Under the pieces are notes generated by a model. That model worked only from the letters and a program-made list of their open reading frames with translations. It was not told the origin of the DNA and ran no database searches. This document shows positions 17,031 to 25,444 of a stretch of 64,000 bases of DNA, piece by piece (positions within the stretch are counted from its first letter, which is position 1; each line of letters opens with the position of its first letter). The position numbers and the translations under genes are program-made. Location of the stretch: positions 3,073 through 67,072 of the forward strand of contig SHND01000013.1 of NCBI GenBank assembly GCA_004295045.1, written 5' to 3'. The stretch comes from Chloroflexota bacterium (GTDB lineage: Bacteria; Chloroflexota; Anaerolineae; UBA4142; SHND01).

Positions 17031-17278
17031 TATGCGGGCTCCATCACAAGGGGCATGAAAGAGGTATTCTCGAGGGAGCGCGTCGCAAACAGCAAACACG
17101 CCTGAATATCGGCTTGGGTCAGCCCATGATATTCATCCAGAATGTCTTCGATGGTTGCTTTGTGCGCCAGTAGATTCAGAATGTATTCTACGGTTAAGCG
17201 CGTGCCCTTTATGACGGGTTTTCCGACCATCACTCGCGGATCCAGCGTGATTCGCTCCAACAATTGTTGATCGTCCAT
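17030..17278 (-). CDS. DUF433 antitoxin
   Basis: 82 residues. The hallmark reads PRVMVGKPVIKGTRLTVEYI, then LLAHKATIEDILDEYHGLTQADI, the winged-helix-type DUF433 fold. It starts a two-gene operon with the DUF5615 toxin and shares one base with it. The start ATG 17278 follows an AAGGAAACAAG ribosome site. Antitoxins of this group bind DNA and the partner toxin, so autoregulation at the upstream region is expected (inference). Confidence 0.85.
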   Translation of the reverse strand: MDDQQLLERITLDPRVMVGKPVIKGTRLTVEYILNLLAHKATIEDILDEYHGLTQADIQACLLFATRSLENTSFMPLVMEPA

Positions 17279-17344
17279 ACTTGTTTCCTTTTCTGTTTCG
17301 CAATCTAGAATGCAATTCTAGCATGCGGCGAATAGAGCGTCAAC

Positions 17345-17396
17345 AAAACGGCGAGATGCTTGCGAACTATGTTCGCAACAACACCTCGCCGTTTTC
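17345..17396. repeat. Palindromic intergenic element, copy B
   Basis: AAAACGGCGAGATG... and ...CACCTCGCCGTTTT form the outer arms, with a second stem TTGCGAAC/GTTCGCAA inside. Nearly the same 45-bp core as copy A (16607). It lies between dnaK's 3' side and the divergent antitoxin operon. Confidence 0.7.
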
Positions 17397-17436
17397 ATTT
17401 CTACATTCCGATTAGCGATACGCGATAAGCGATACG

Positions 17437-19359
17437 CTACACTTCGCGATACTCGCCCTCAACCGTATCTTCCGGTTTCCCACTTTCGCCGGTGCCGTTG
17501 TCGCCGCCCATCCCGCCGTCCTCGCCGAAACCACCGGCTCCCGGAGGTGGCGTGCCTGCGCCGGCATATGCGGATTGACCGAGTTTCATCAACGCGTCCT
17601 GCAATTCTTGCACGCGGCGTTTGATCGGTTCCACTTCGCGTCCCTTCATCACATCGCGCAGCGCGTTCACTTTCGATTCCACATCCATGCGCGCGTCGGC
17701 AGGAACTTTGTCGCCCATATCGTTCAAGAGTTTTTCCGCTTGATACACCGCCGCGTCCGCATTGTTGCGAATTTCGACTTCTTCTTTGCGTTTCACATCG
17801 TCCGCCGCGTATTGTTCCGCCTGCTTGACCATCTTTTCAACTTCGTCCTTGCTCAGACCTGAAGACGCCGTGATGGTAATGTGCTGCGCGCGATTCGTCG
17901 CCTTGTCCAACGCGCTCACGTTCAAGATGCCATTCGCGTCAATGTCGAACGTTACTTCGATCTGCGGCACGCCGCGCGGCGCGGGCGGAATCCCATCGAG
18001 AACGAATTTTCCGAGCGTCTTGTTGTCCGCCGCCATCGGGCGTTCCCCTTGCAAGACATGCACTTCGACTTGCGATTGCGCGTCCGATGCCGTCGAGAAA
18101 ATTTGCGATTTCTTTGTCGGGATCGTCGTGTTGCGTTCGATGAGCGGAGTCATCACGCCGCCGAGTGTTTCGATGCCGAGCGTCAACGGCGTCACGTCGA
18201 GCAAAAGAACGTCTTTGACTTCGCCGCCCAACACGCCGCCTTGAATCGCCGCGCCGAGCGCAACGACTTCGTCGGGATTGATTGACTTGTCCAGATCTTT
18301 GTTGAAAAAGGATTGGACTGTTTTTTGCACGAGCGGCATACGCGTTTGACCGCCGACCATCACCACTTCGTTAATATCACTCGTCGCCAGTTTCGCATCA
18401 CTCAACGCCGAACGCATTGGCGGAATCGTCTTTTCCACGAGGTCGCTCGTCAGCGCTTCAAGTTTTGCGCGCGTGAGTTTCATCACGAGATGTTTTGGTC
18501 CCGATTGATCCGCCGTGATGAACGGCAGATTGATTTCGGTTTCCATCGCGCTCGAAAGTTCTTTTTTCGCGCGTTCCGCTGCCTCTTTCAAACGCTGCAG
18601 CGCAAGCCGGTCGGCGCGCAAGTCAATGCCTTCTTGTTTCTTGAATTCGTCACACAACCAATTGATGATGCGTTGATCAAAATCGTCACCGCCGAGGAAC
18701 GTGTCGCCGTTGGTGGATTTGACCTCGGTTACGCCTTCGCCCAATTCCAAAATAGAAATGTCATACGTGCCGCCGCCCAAGTCATACACTGCGATTTTTT
18801 CGTTGCCCTTTTTCTCAATGCCATACGCCAGCGCCGACGCGGTGGGTTCGTTGATAATGCGCTTCACTTCCAAACCCGCGATGCGCCCTGCGTCTTTGGT
18901 CGCCTGGCGCTGCGAGTCGTTGAAATACGCGGGTACGGTAATGACCGCTTCGGTCACTTTTTCGCCGAGATATGCTTCGGCGTCCGCTTTGATTTTCTGT
19001 AAAATCATCGCGGAAATTTCGGGCGGGCTGTACTGCTTGCCGCCCATCTCCACCCACGCATCGCCATTCGCCGCGCGGACGATTTTGTACGGCACCAATT
19101 TCATCGTCTTTTCTGTTTCAGGATCTTCAAATTTGCGACCCATCAAGCGTTTGATCGAGTAAATTGTATTTTCAGGATTCGTGACCGCCTGCCGTTTTGC
19201 CACATCTCCGACGAGACGCTCGCCACTTTTTGAAATTGCTACGACGGAAGGAATCAGATGACTGCCTTCCGCGCTGGGAATCACCGTCGCATCGCCGCCT
19301 TCCATCACTGCGACAACGCTGTTGGTGGTGCCCAGATCAATACCGATAATTTTTGCCAT
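17437..19359 (-). CDS. dnaK: Chaperone DnaK (Hsp70)
   Basis: 640 residues, normal length. It opens with [16 protein letters not shown] (phosphate-1), contains [17 protein letters not shown] and [15 protein letters not shown] (phosphate-2), and the substrate-binding half with the linker region [16 protein letters not shown]. The C-terminal tail is Gly-rich, followed by [11 protein letters not shown], a variant of the EEVD-like end. It folds client proteins with GrpE (upstream) and DnaJ; no dnaJ lies in this window. Third gene of hrcA-grpE-dnaK, under CIRCE control. Between grpE and dnaK there is a repeat-rich hairpin. Confidence 0.97.
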   Translation of the reverse strand: MAKIIGIDLGTTNSVVAVMEGGDATVIPSAEGSHLIPSVVAISKSGERLVGDVAKRQAVTNPENTIYSIKRLMGRKFEDPETEKTMKLVPYKIVRAANGDAWVEMGGKQYSPPEISAMILQKIKADAEAYLGEKVTEAVITVPAYFNDSQRQATKDAGRIAGLEVKRIINEPTASALAYGIEKKGNEKIAVYDLGGGTYDISILELGEGVTEVKSTNGDTFLGGDDFDQRIINWLCDEFKKQEGIDLRADRLALQRLKEAAERAKKELSSAMETEINLPFITADQSGPKHLVMKLTRAKLEALTSDLVEKTIPPMRSALSDAKLATSDINEVVMVGGQTRMPLVQKTVQSFFNKDLDKSINPDEVVALGAAIQGGVLGGEVKDVLLLDVTPLTLGIETLGGVMTPLIERNTTIPTKKSQIFSTASDAQSQVEVHVLQGERPMAADNKTLGKFVLDGIPPAPRGVPQIEVTFDIDANGILNVSALDKATNRAQHITITASSGLSKDEVEKMVKQAEQYAADDVKRKEEVEIRNNADAAVYQAEKLLNDMGDKVPADARMDVESKVNALRDVMKGREVEPIKRRVQELQDALMKLGQSAYAGAGTPPPGAGGFGEDGGMGGDNGTGESGKPEDTVEGEYREV

Positions 19360-19382
19360 GTGAGTTTTTCTCCTTTGTCAGT

Positions 19383-19455
19383 TTGAAAGTAGTAAGTAGC
19401 AAGTAGTAGGTAATATGTCTCTGAACCTGCTACTTGATACCTGCTACCTGATACC
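19383..19455. repeat. Degenerate short tandem/inverted repeat between grpE and dnaK
   Basis: Units of the type AGTAGCAAGTAGTAGGTA on one side and TACCTGCTACTTGATACC on the other form an imperfect hairpin. It could affect the relative levels of grpE and dnaK. Confidence 0.6.
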
Positions 19456-19973
19456 TACTCGCCTTTTGCTACCTTGACGCGCGCCGCGCGCAATACGCGG
19501 TCATGCAACATATAGCCGCGCTGTAGTTCCTCTAAAATTTGTCCTTCCGTCGCGCCTTCTGCGGGTTCGTACAACATTGCTTCGTGAAAATTGGGATCAA
19601 ATTCTTTTCCCTCAACATCCATCGGCGTCACACCCTCTTGTTCCAAAATTTGGAGCAGTTGGCGTTCCACCGCGCGCATGCCCTCGACCCAAGCATCGTG
19701 CTTGTGTCTCGGCGGAACCGCTTTAAAGCCCGCATCGAAACTATCCATTACATCTAACAAGCGTTTCAAGAGACGCTGATTGGCGTATTGCGCGTAATCG
19801 GTCTTGTCTTTTTCGGCGCGGCGTTTGAAATTTTGAAATTCTGCCGCCGTGCGCCGCCAATTGTCCAAATATTCGTCGCTCTTTTTTTTCTCTTCGACTA
19901 ACTGCGCTTCCAGTTCACCTGTCTCTTGCAGTTGTTTTTCAAATTCAGGATCGAATCCGTTTCCTTGTCCCAT
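19455..19973 (-). CDS. grpE: Nucleotide exchange factor GrpE
   Basis: 172 residues. A long N-terminal coiled coil (about 8-70, LQETGELEAQLVEEKKKSDEYL), then DNWRRTAAEFQNFKRR, the typical GrpE signature region, and a C-terminal beta domain with GVTPMDVEGKEFDPNFHEAM and GYMLHDRVLRAARVKVA. It releases ADP from DnaK. Second gene in the hrcA-grpE-dnaK operon, 143 bp after hrcA. The start ATG 19973 has GGAGGC upstream. Confidence 0.95.
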   Translation of the reverse strand: MGQGNGFDPEFEKQLQETGELEAQLVEEKKKSDEYLDNWRRTAAEFQNFKRRAEKDKTDYAQYANQRLLKRLLDVMDSFDAGFKAVPPRHKHDAWVEGMRAVERQLLQILEQEGVTPMDVEGKEFDPNFHEAMLYEPAEGATEGQILEELQRGYMLHDRVLRAARVKVAKGE

Positions 19974-20116
19974 TCCGCCTCCGTGTCATTTACGATTGAT
20001 CACAAACAAATGTTACTCGCGCGTCCAAAAACTTACGAGAAACGCCGCGCGAGATTCGAGAAAATTTTTCGCATCGCGTCTCTCGCCGCTCGTCTCTCGA
20101 CTCTCGTTTCTCTTTT

Positions 20117-21139
20117 CTATCGCGCCGAATAAAAGCGCAGCATCAAGTCGTCCAGCATCTGCGAAACATATTTCACGGCGCTCACCGCGCGCGGGTACGG
20201 CATGCGCAGTGGACCAATCACGCCGAGGACGCCGCTCGCTTCGCCTTCGATGCCGTAACGCGCCATGACGAGCGAGTAATCGTTGAGCTCTTCGCGGCCG
20301 CCTTCGCTGCCGATGACGACCTGAACGCCGCGCGCGGGCGCGAGTTCATTCAACATTTCTTCCAGAAACGTGCGCTGCTCCAACACCTCCAACAGCTGCT
20401 GCATCTTTTCGACGATGATGAATTCCGGTTGGCGCAAAATGTCGAGTAAGCCATCGCGGTAAATTTCGCGCGAAGTGCGATGGTCCATTTGCTCGATGAT
20501 GTGTTGAATGCGCTGTGCCGCGTCTTGCGCAAAGCCGCTCATCGCGCGCGCTTGCTCTCTGATTTCTTGCACGTTGCGTCCCGCAAATTTTTCATTCAGG
20601 CGATTGGCGATGCGGCGCAGTTCTTCTTGTTCAAGCAAATCGGTGGAATACAACATCTGTTGTTTCACCGTACCGGCTTGCAAGATCAGCACCATCATCG
20701 CCACCATTTCACTGATCGCAATTAATTCAACGTGCTTGAAGCGCGTTTGATGCGCAGAGGGCGCCGTGACGAGCGCAGCCATTTTGGAGGTGTGCGCCAA
20801 CACCGCCGCCGAAAGCCGCATCCATTGCTCCACGTCGAGCGTGACTTGATGAAACTGATGTCGAATCATTTGCTGCTCGTCCGTCGTCAGTTCCATATTA
20901 TCCATCAACGTCTCGACAAAATAGCGATAGCCCTTTTCGGTCGGCACGCGTCCGGCGGAAGTGTGCGGATGCGTCAGGAATCCTTCCTCTTCCAACGCGG
21001 CAAGCTCGTTACGGATCGTGGCAGAGCTCACGCCTAAATCCATTTTGGCGAGCGTCTCCGAGCCGACGGGCAGGGCTTTGTTGACATATTCTTTTATCAA
21101 CAGCGCCAAAAGCATTTGGCGGCGTTCGGTCATTCGCAT
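20117..21139 (-). CDS. hrcA: Heat-inducible transcription repressor HrcA
   Basis: 340 residues, standard. N-terminal winged helix (1-75: RQMLLALLIKEYVNKALPVGSETL, then VSSATIRNELAALEEEGFLTHPHTSAGRVPTEKGYR), a GAF-like core and the C-terminal MRMPYPRAVSAVKYVSQML block. It represses by binding CIRCE, and its activity is supported by GroEL (known). The CIRCE operator lies upstream of its own gene at 21263-21289, so autoregulation is expected. First gene of hrcA-grpE-dnaK. Confidence 0.96.
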   Translation of the reverse strand: MRMTERRQMLLALLIKEYVNKALPVGSETLAKMDLGVSSATIRNELAALEEEGFLTHPHTSAGRVPTEKGYRYFVETLMDNMELTTDEQQMIRHQFHQVTLDVEQWMRLSAAVLAHTSKMAALVTAPSAHQTRFKHVELIAISEMVAMMVLILQAGTVKQQMLYSTDLLEQEELRRIANRLNEKFAGRNVQEIREQARAMSGFAQDAAQRIQHIIEQMDHRTSREIYRDGLLDILRQPEFIIVEKMQQLLEVLEQRTFLEEMLNELAPARGVQVVIGSEGGREELNDYSLVMARYGIEGEASGVLGVIGPLRMPYPRAVSAVKYVSQMLDDLMLRFYSAR

Positions 21140-21229
21140 TAGCTGTCCGGCGGAACGTTTCCGACTCCACCATCCTCAGACAACAAGAAACAAGCGGCTG
21201 TGTTGCCGCTTTCGTGTTTGAATTTACTT

Positions 21230-21257
21230 ATATTATAGTGAAATAACAAAACGTCAA
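21230..21257 (-). promoter_or_regulatory. Putative sigma-70 promoter of hrcA operon
   Basis: On the minus strand TTGACG (CGTCAA at 21252-21257) and TAATAT (ATATTA at 21230-21235) are 16 bp apart; an overlapping perfect TATAAT lies at 21232-21237 with a 14-bp spacer. The CIRCE element lies just upstream. Confidence 0.5.
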
Positions 21258-21262
21258 GCAAA

Positions 21263-21289
21263 TTAGCACTCTGTATTTAAGAGTGCTAG
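21263..21289. promoter_or_regulatory. CIRCE operator (HrcA binding site)
   Basis: TTAGCACTC (21263-21271), nine bases, GAGTGCTAG (21281-21289): one mismatch from consensus TTAGCACTC-N9-GAGTGCTAA. A further half-type palindrome GTGCTA...TAGCAC (21283-21300) overlaps. The site lies between hrcA and the divergent E1-like gene, so it might affect both. Confidence 0.93.
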
Positions 21290-21381
21290 AACTATAGCAC
21301 AAAAAATAAGCAAAGTCAATGGGATACGAAATAAAAATTTCGTTTGAATTCTATAACTTGGATCAAGCCCTTTTTAATTCA

Positions 21382-21389
21382 TGTATAAT
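21382..21389 (+). promoter_or_regulatory. -10 box of a leaderless promoter for the E1-like gene
   Basis: TATAAT at 21384-21389 preceded by TG; the predicted start is about 21396, two bases before ATG 21398. No Shine-Dalgarno is present. Confidence 0.55.
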
Positions 21390-21397
21390 CACTGAAT

Positions 21398-22420
21398 ATG
21401 AACTCGAATGACCGCGCGCGGTATCTGCGCCAAATCATTTTCGCGCCCATCGGCGAAGCGGGGCAAGCGAAACTTGCGGCAGCGCGCGTCCTCATCGTCG
21501 GCTGCGGCGCCACGGGTTCCATAGTCGCCTCCACCCTTGCCCGCGCGGGGGTTGGTTCGATCAAAATCACCGACCGCGATTTTGTGGAACTGAATAATTT
21601 GCAGCGCCAAGTGTTGTACGATGAAGCGGATGTGGCAGCGCGTACACCGAAAGCGATTGCCGCCGCGCAAAAATTGGCGCGCATCAATTCCGCCATCCAA
21701 ATCGTTCCTTGTGTCGCGGACGTCAATGCCGAGAACATTGAAGAACTGATTGCGGACGTGGACTTGGTCCTGGATGGCACGGACAATTTTGAAACGCGCT
21801 ATCTCATCAACGATGCGTGCGTCAAACACAACAAGGTGTGGATTTACGGCGGCGCGGTTTCGAGTTACGGCGCGACGATGACGATTGTGCCAAACGACTC
21901 GGCATGTTTCCGTTGTGTCTTTATGCACGCGCCGCCGCCCGGCACTTTGCCAACATGTGATACGGCAGGTGTCATCGCTCCCATTGTGAATGTGATTGGG
22001 TCGCTCGTCTCGGCGGAAGCAATCAAATTCATCGTCGGGTCGGGGCAGCGAAATCGCGGACTCGTCAACATTGATTTGTGGGAAAATACATTTGACACAT
22101 TGCAAGTCGAACGCCGCGCGGACTGCCCATGCTGCGTAAAGCATCAATTCGATTATCTCGACGATGCGAGCGACGGCGCAGCTTTTCTCTGCGGACGCAA
22201 CGCGATTCAAATTCGCCCGTCCAAAAAATCCGCGCTTGATTTAGGACAACTCGCCGCGCGCCTCGCCCCACTCGGACGCGTCACACAAAACGAATATCTG
22301 GTACAATTCACACAGGATGCATTCGATGTGACAATTTTCTCCGACGCCCGCGCGATTATCAAAGGGACAGAAGACGCCAGCGTGGCGCGGAGTGTGTACG
22401 CGAAATATGTGGGAGTCTAA
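21398..22420 (+). CDS. ThiF/MoeB/HesA-family adenylyltransferase (E1-like)
   Basis: 340 residues. Rossmann nucleotide loop VLIVGCGATGSIVASTLARAG (about 30-50), Arg-finger region NNLQRQVLYDEADV, LDGTDNFETRYLIND, two CxxC-type zinc pairs (CFRC and CPCC) and a candidate catalytic Cys in LPTCDTAGV. The family adenylates the C terminus of a ubiquitin-like sulfur carrier (ThiS, MoaD) for thiamine, molybdopterin or other sulfur transfer. Which one is unclear; a C-terminal extension of about 90 residues without rhodanese CxxxxxR motif is present. Other molybdenum-related genes are in the window (MOSC, YqeC-MocA), favouring MoeB (inference). Confidence 0.88.
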   Translation: MNSNDRARYLRQIIFAPIGEAGQAKLAAARVLIVGCGATGSIVASTLARAGVGSIKITDRDFVELNNLQRQVLYDEADVAARTPKAIAAAQKLARINSAIQIVPCVADVNAENIEELIADVDLVLDGTDNFETRYLINDACVKHNKVWIYGGAVSSYGATMTIVPNDSACFRCVFMHAPPPGTLPTCDTAGVIAPIVNVIGSLVSAEAIKFIVGSGQRNRGLVNIDLWENTFDTLQVERRADCPCCVKHQFDYLDDASDGAAFLCGRNAIQIRPSKKSALDLGQLAARLAPLGRVTQNEYLVQFTQDAFDVTIFSDARAIIKGTEDASVARSVYAKYVGV

Positions 22421-22426
22421 CCTAAA

Positions 22427-22807
22427 ATGAATATTATTGATTTCTTGGAAATTGTAACAATCTTTGCATGTATACCAATGGTGGTTTTTTGTGGAATCGT
22501 TTTTGTCTATTATAGAAAATTCAAAAATCTTCCGCGGCTTCTTGGCGCTATATGCACTGGCATCTCATTTTTTCTGATTGGCGTAGCTTTTCTCCTACAT
22601 GGCGAAATATCAAACGATTTGAAGGGATGGCTGATAATTCTGGGATTTGGCTTTTCAGCATTCTTGATTGGACTCTTTTCAACGTATTGGGTGCCATGGC
22701 TACAAGGCAAGACGTATGAGGAACTAATTGAGGAGAGATTGAGGAAAAATGAATTAATTCGCCAGCAAAATGAAAGCAGAAAAAAGAAAAATGGCGTCAC
22801 TTCTTGA
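22427..22807 (+). CDS. Small three-helix membrane protein, unknown
   Basis: 126 residues. Three hydrophobic helices (about 5-27, 38-58, 66-88) and a charged C-terminal helix (EELIEERLRKNELIRQQNESRKKK) that would lie in the cytoplasm. No family recognised. It starts six bases after the E1-like gene and overlaps the next gene, so it is part of a short operon. The base composition is AT-richer than its neighbours, which hints at a later insertion between the two genes. Confidence 0.65.
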   Translation: MNIIDFLEIVTIFACIPMVVFCGIVFVYYRKFKNLPRLLGAICTGISFFLIGVAFLLHGEISNDLKGWLIILGFGFSAFLIGLFSTYWVPWLQGKTYEELIEERLRKNELIRQQNESRKKKNGVTS

Positions 22808-23474
22808 CAAGCTCAATCTTGATATCATCCACTGCTACAAATGTCCGCGCCTCGTTGCGTACCGCGAACAGGTCGCGCGTGAGAAAAAGCGAATGTATCG
22901 CGACGAGGAATATTGGGGCAAACCGGTGCCCGGTTGGGGCGACGCAAACGCGCGCGTGTACATTGTCGGGCTTGCGCCCGCCGCGCATGGTGGGAATCGG
23001 ACAGGGCGCGTGTTCACCGGCGACAGCTCGGGCGACTTTTTATTCGGCGCGTTGTATCGCGCCGGCTTTGCCAATCAACCCACTTCGGTCGCGCGCGATG
23101 ACGGTTTGCAGCTGCACGATGTGTACATCGGCGCGGCGGCGCGCTGCGCGCCGCCTGACAACAAACCGACGCCGCAAGAATTCGCAAATTGTTTTCCCTA
23201 TCTTGCGCGCGAATTTGAATTATTGAAAAATGCGCGCGTGTTGATCGGATTGGGCGCGATTGGATTCAACGCGATTTTGAAATTGCTGGAAACGCATGAT
23301 GTCACACTGCCCAAGCCGCGTCCTAAATTTGGACACAATGCGTTGTATCACATTGGCAAATATTCCGTCATCGGCACCTATCATCCCAGCCGCCAAAACA
23401 CCAACACCGGCAAATTGACCGTCCCCATGTTCGACGCCGTTTTTCAAAACGCCAGAGGCGAGCTGTCAGAATAA
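22791..23474 (+). CDS. Uracil-DNA glycosylase, family 5-like (UDGb), full-length copy
   Basis: 227 residues from ATG 22791. Motifs: N-terminal CYKCPRL, then VYIVGLAPAAHGGNRTGRVF, FTGDSSGDFLFGALY, RCAPPDNKPTPQE with the following NC, and the C-terminal motif GTYHPSRQNTNTGKLT. The four Cys would hold a [4Fe-4S] cluster. GLAPAAHGG, with Ala and His in place of the usual catalytic residue of family 1, is typical of family 5 enzymes that remove uracil and other deaminated bases. A start at 22770 is also possible. A truncated, partly identical second copy lies at 33170-33633. Confidence 0.92.
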   Translation: MASLLDKLNLDIIHCYKCPRLVAYREQVAREKKRMYRDEEYWGKPVPGWGDANARVYIVGLAPAAHGGNRTGRVFTGDSSGDFLFGALYRAGFANQPTSVARDDGLQLHDVYIGAAARCAPPDNKPTPQEFANCFPYLAREFELLKNARVLIGLGAIGFNAILKLLETHDVTLPKPRPKFGHNALYHIGKYSVIGTYHPSRQNTNTGKLTVPMFDAVFQNARGELSE

Positions 23475-23515
23475 TTCATCCTATCTCGCGCTACACCACG
23501 TACGGCTCACCGCTC

Positions 23516-23760
23516 ACCGTCCGCCTAGTACTCCTCGATGACCTCCATTCGCTCCATCGCGCGGTGCCGTCGCAAAAGATTGCGATTGTGGGCGACGGGC
23601 AGGACCGTTGCTCGGCGTAGTGTTCCGAGAATATCGTCCGAATCAGGTGGTGGCGTGGAAGCGCGAGGCGGCGGAGAGCGCGATTCCGTTATTGGAAGGA
23701 CGCAAGGCAATCGGGGGTAAGACGACCGCTTATGTGTGATGGAGTGCGGTTTTTCGTTTG
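23516..23760 (+). pseudogene. Decayed 3' end of a YyaL-like (DUF255 thioredoxin-domain) gene
   Basis: Two pieces in different frames read like the end of YyaL proteins. The first is LHRAVPSQKIAIVGDGQDR (23543-23600 region) ending in a stop. The second, one base shifted, is VFREYRPNQVVAWKR, then AIPLLEGRKAIGGKTTAYV (about 23620-23738), where TGA stands at the position of the usual Cys of AYVC. The rest of the gene is missing. This accounts for most of the 375-bp gap between the glycosylase and PPOX genes. Family reading from memory of the C-terminal pattern. Confidence 0.6.
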
Positions 23761-23796
23761 CCTGAACTGCGGCAAACAAGAAAAAGCTGCACTCCA
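23740..23796. repeat. Foldback element
   Basis: TGGAGTGC (23740-23747) pairs with GCACTCCA (23789-23796), inner GTTTGCC/GGCAAAC (to 23777), and T- and A-runs between. Its loop GAACTGCGGC and downstream TCCAAAATTTGTG are shared with the recA terminator region (6968-6977 and 7016-7028). Confidence 0.65.
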
Positions 23797-23849
23797 AAAT
23801 TTGTGCGTGTCAGATGCCAGTGACGGAGAAGCAATCCCTAACATCACAG

Positions 23850-24293
23850 CTAAATGTCTAACTCAGTAGCCGATGTTTGATATGTTACGGAGCGTCCTGT
23901 CGGTATCCAAGAATGAGGTTCCGGGTTAAGCCCCCAACTCACAATCCGTTTTGGCGTAACACGGAACATTGGCGCGTCAAATCCGGCGACAACGCTCTGA
24001 CCGCCGGACATGAGTCGCTCGACGTGACCGCGAATCTCGATACCGCGCACTCGCCAGGGATTTAGCGACGCAATATCGTCAATGACGACTGCCACGCGCG
24101 GATTATTCTCGACATCACGCCATTTCTTGCGCTCGGCAAAATTGTGTCCGCCAATGTCAATCGTATCAGTCTCGGGGTTGTAACGGAATCCCACTGGCAC
24201 GACGTGTGGTTGACCGTTCGGTCCGACCGTGGCGATGCGCGCCAGGCGCTGATTTTGCAAGTAGTTGATTTCTTCGGATGTGAATACGCTCAT
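23850..24293 (-). CDS. PPOX-class F420-dependent oxidoreductase
   Basis: 147 residues of the pyridoxamine-phosphate-oxidase split-barrel fold: FTSEEINYLQNQRLARIATV, GQPHVVPVGFRYN, and NPRVAVVIDD. Enzymes of this small type (Rv2074/Rv1155 style) bind F420 or FMN and reduce substrates such as biliverdin or bicyclic enones. Which cofactor is used here cannot be read from the sequence, but two DDN-type genes next to it point to F420. Start ATG 24293 with GGAGGC upstream. Same direction as the next two genes, 10 bp apart from the nearest. Confidence 0.85.
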   Translation of the reverse strand: MSVFTSEEINYLQNQRLARIATVGPNGQPHVVPVGFRYNPETDTIDIGGHNFAERKKWRDVENNPRVAVVIDDIASLNPWRVRGIEIRGHVERLMSGGQSVVAGFDAPMFRVTPKRIVSWGLNPEPHSWIPTGRSVTYQTSATELDI

Positions 24294-24303
24294 GATATGC
24301 CTC

Positions 24304-24753
24304 CTAGATTTTATTTTTACCCAACTCCTCTTCGGGATAGAGAGCGACTAATGGAATCTCGCGTGTTGTCCGTTTCTCATAGTTCGCATAGTTTGGCGCG
24401 ATGGTCTTTAGTTTCGCCCACAGCCGCTCGCGCTCCGCACCTGTCACTGCCTCGGCTCTGGCTCGCATTCGATTATTGTTGATCTGGATTTCAACTTGAG
24501 GATTGCGCTTCAAGTTGGAATACCAGCTTGGATGATAATCCATCCCCGCGTTGGAAGCGATGACGACGTAATAGCTATCCTCTGGAAAGTATCCCAACGT
24601 GCTGGTGCGCGACTTGCCCGTCTTTTTTCCAATGGTCGTCAGCAGCAGAATCCCGAACTGCTCCCGATTGAAATTGCCGATGCGCCCGCCGGTACTGCGA
24701 TATAGAAAAACATGGACCGCAACGAACATTTTCCACAACTGCTTCATCAACAT
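24304..24753 (-). CDS. Deazaflavin (F420)-dependent nitroreductase, DDN family
   Basis: 149 residues. Pattern of DDN proteins: N-terminal amphipathic helix (KQLWKMFVAVHVFLYR), RSTGGRIGN, LLLTTIGKKTGKSRTSTL, DSYYVVIASNAGMDYHPSW and NLKRNPQVEI. This is the split-barrel family of mycobacterial Ddn, reducing quinones and nitro compounds with F420H2 (known). It lies between a PPOX and a second DDN gene, all on the minus strand. Confidence 0.9.
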   Translation of the reverse strand: MLMKQLWKMFVAVHVFLYRSTGGRIGNFNREQFGILLLTTIGKKTGKSRTSTLGYFPEDSYYVVIASNAGMDYHPSWYSNLKRNPQVEIQINNNRMRARAEAVTGAERERLWAKLKTIAPNYANYEKRTTREIPLVALYPEEELGKNKI

Positions 24754-24846
24754 GAGACAAACCTCTTGATTTATCGTTTCGTCGGTTCGTTCGCCAAATT
24801 ACGGCTTGGCACAAACCAATCCTGCAAACTCTGGTCGGCGCGGTGG

Positions 24847-25293
24847 TTAGCTGACTGGAGAAGTTCCGTCAATTGACTCGAGAATTACTATGGGAATGTC
24901 GCGCGTTGTTTTCTTTTGGTAATCTTCAAAGAAAGGTGCCTGCTTAACCAACAATGCCCACAGGCGTTTTTTTTCCTCTGGGTTTGCTTGATGCGCTGTT
25001 ACACTTTCAGTCATGCCGTCCACCTCAATCGAGACTTGTGGATTGGCACGCAGGTTCAGAAACCAGCTGGGTTGCTTATCAAGACCGCCATAGGAGGCAG
25101 TGATCACATAATTGTTCCCATCTCTAAAGTACATTACCGGCGTTACGTGCTGCTTTCCGGTTTTGCGCCCTGTAGTGGTAAGCAGCAGTATAGGCATCCC
25201 TCGCATATGCCCGAACCTCTTGCCGCCACTGCGGCGATACATGTAAATTTGAAATCGCATAAACTGCCGGAAAATCCATTTCATCCTGTTCAC
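24847..25293 (-). CDS. Second DDN-family F420-dependent oxidoreductase
   Basis: 148 residues, clearly paralogous to the gene at 24304: RRSGGKRFGHMRG, LLLTTTGRKTGKQHVTPV, NNYVITASYGGLDKQPSWF and NLRANPQVSIEV. Likely arose by tandem duplication with divergence. GGAGGTG precedes ATG 25293. Probably transcribed with the two downstream F420-type genes. The organism must make or import F420; no F420 biosynthesis gene is in the window. Confidence 0.9.
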   Translation of the reverse strand: MNRMKWIFRQFMRFQIYMYRRSGGKRFGHMRGMPILLLTTTGRKTGKQHVTPVMYFRDGNNYVITASYGGLDKQPSWFLNLRANPQVSIEVDGMTESVTAHQANPEEKKRLWALLVKQAPFFEDYQKKTTRDIPIVILESIDGTSPVS

Positions 25294-25444
25294 CTCCGCT
25301 CACCAGCCTGCACTTGGACGGCTAAATAAATGACCAAAAAAACCCCGTCACTGCTCATCATAGACGGTGGTCAGACCAATATCTCAAACGCGTCCGCCTC
25401 GAGTACCCAATCGCCTCTTGCTTTATTCCCGATGTGCGAACGCG

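Noticed and set aside
17575..19002. Plus-strand frames opposite dnaK, e.g. 18313-19002
   Set aside because: Shadows of the dnaK coding sequence, with no promoter or start signal and no recognisable protein motif.
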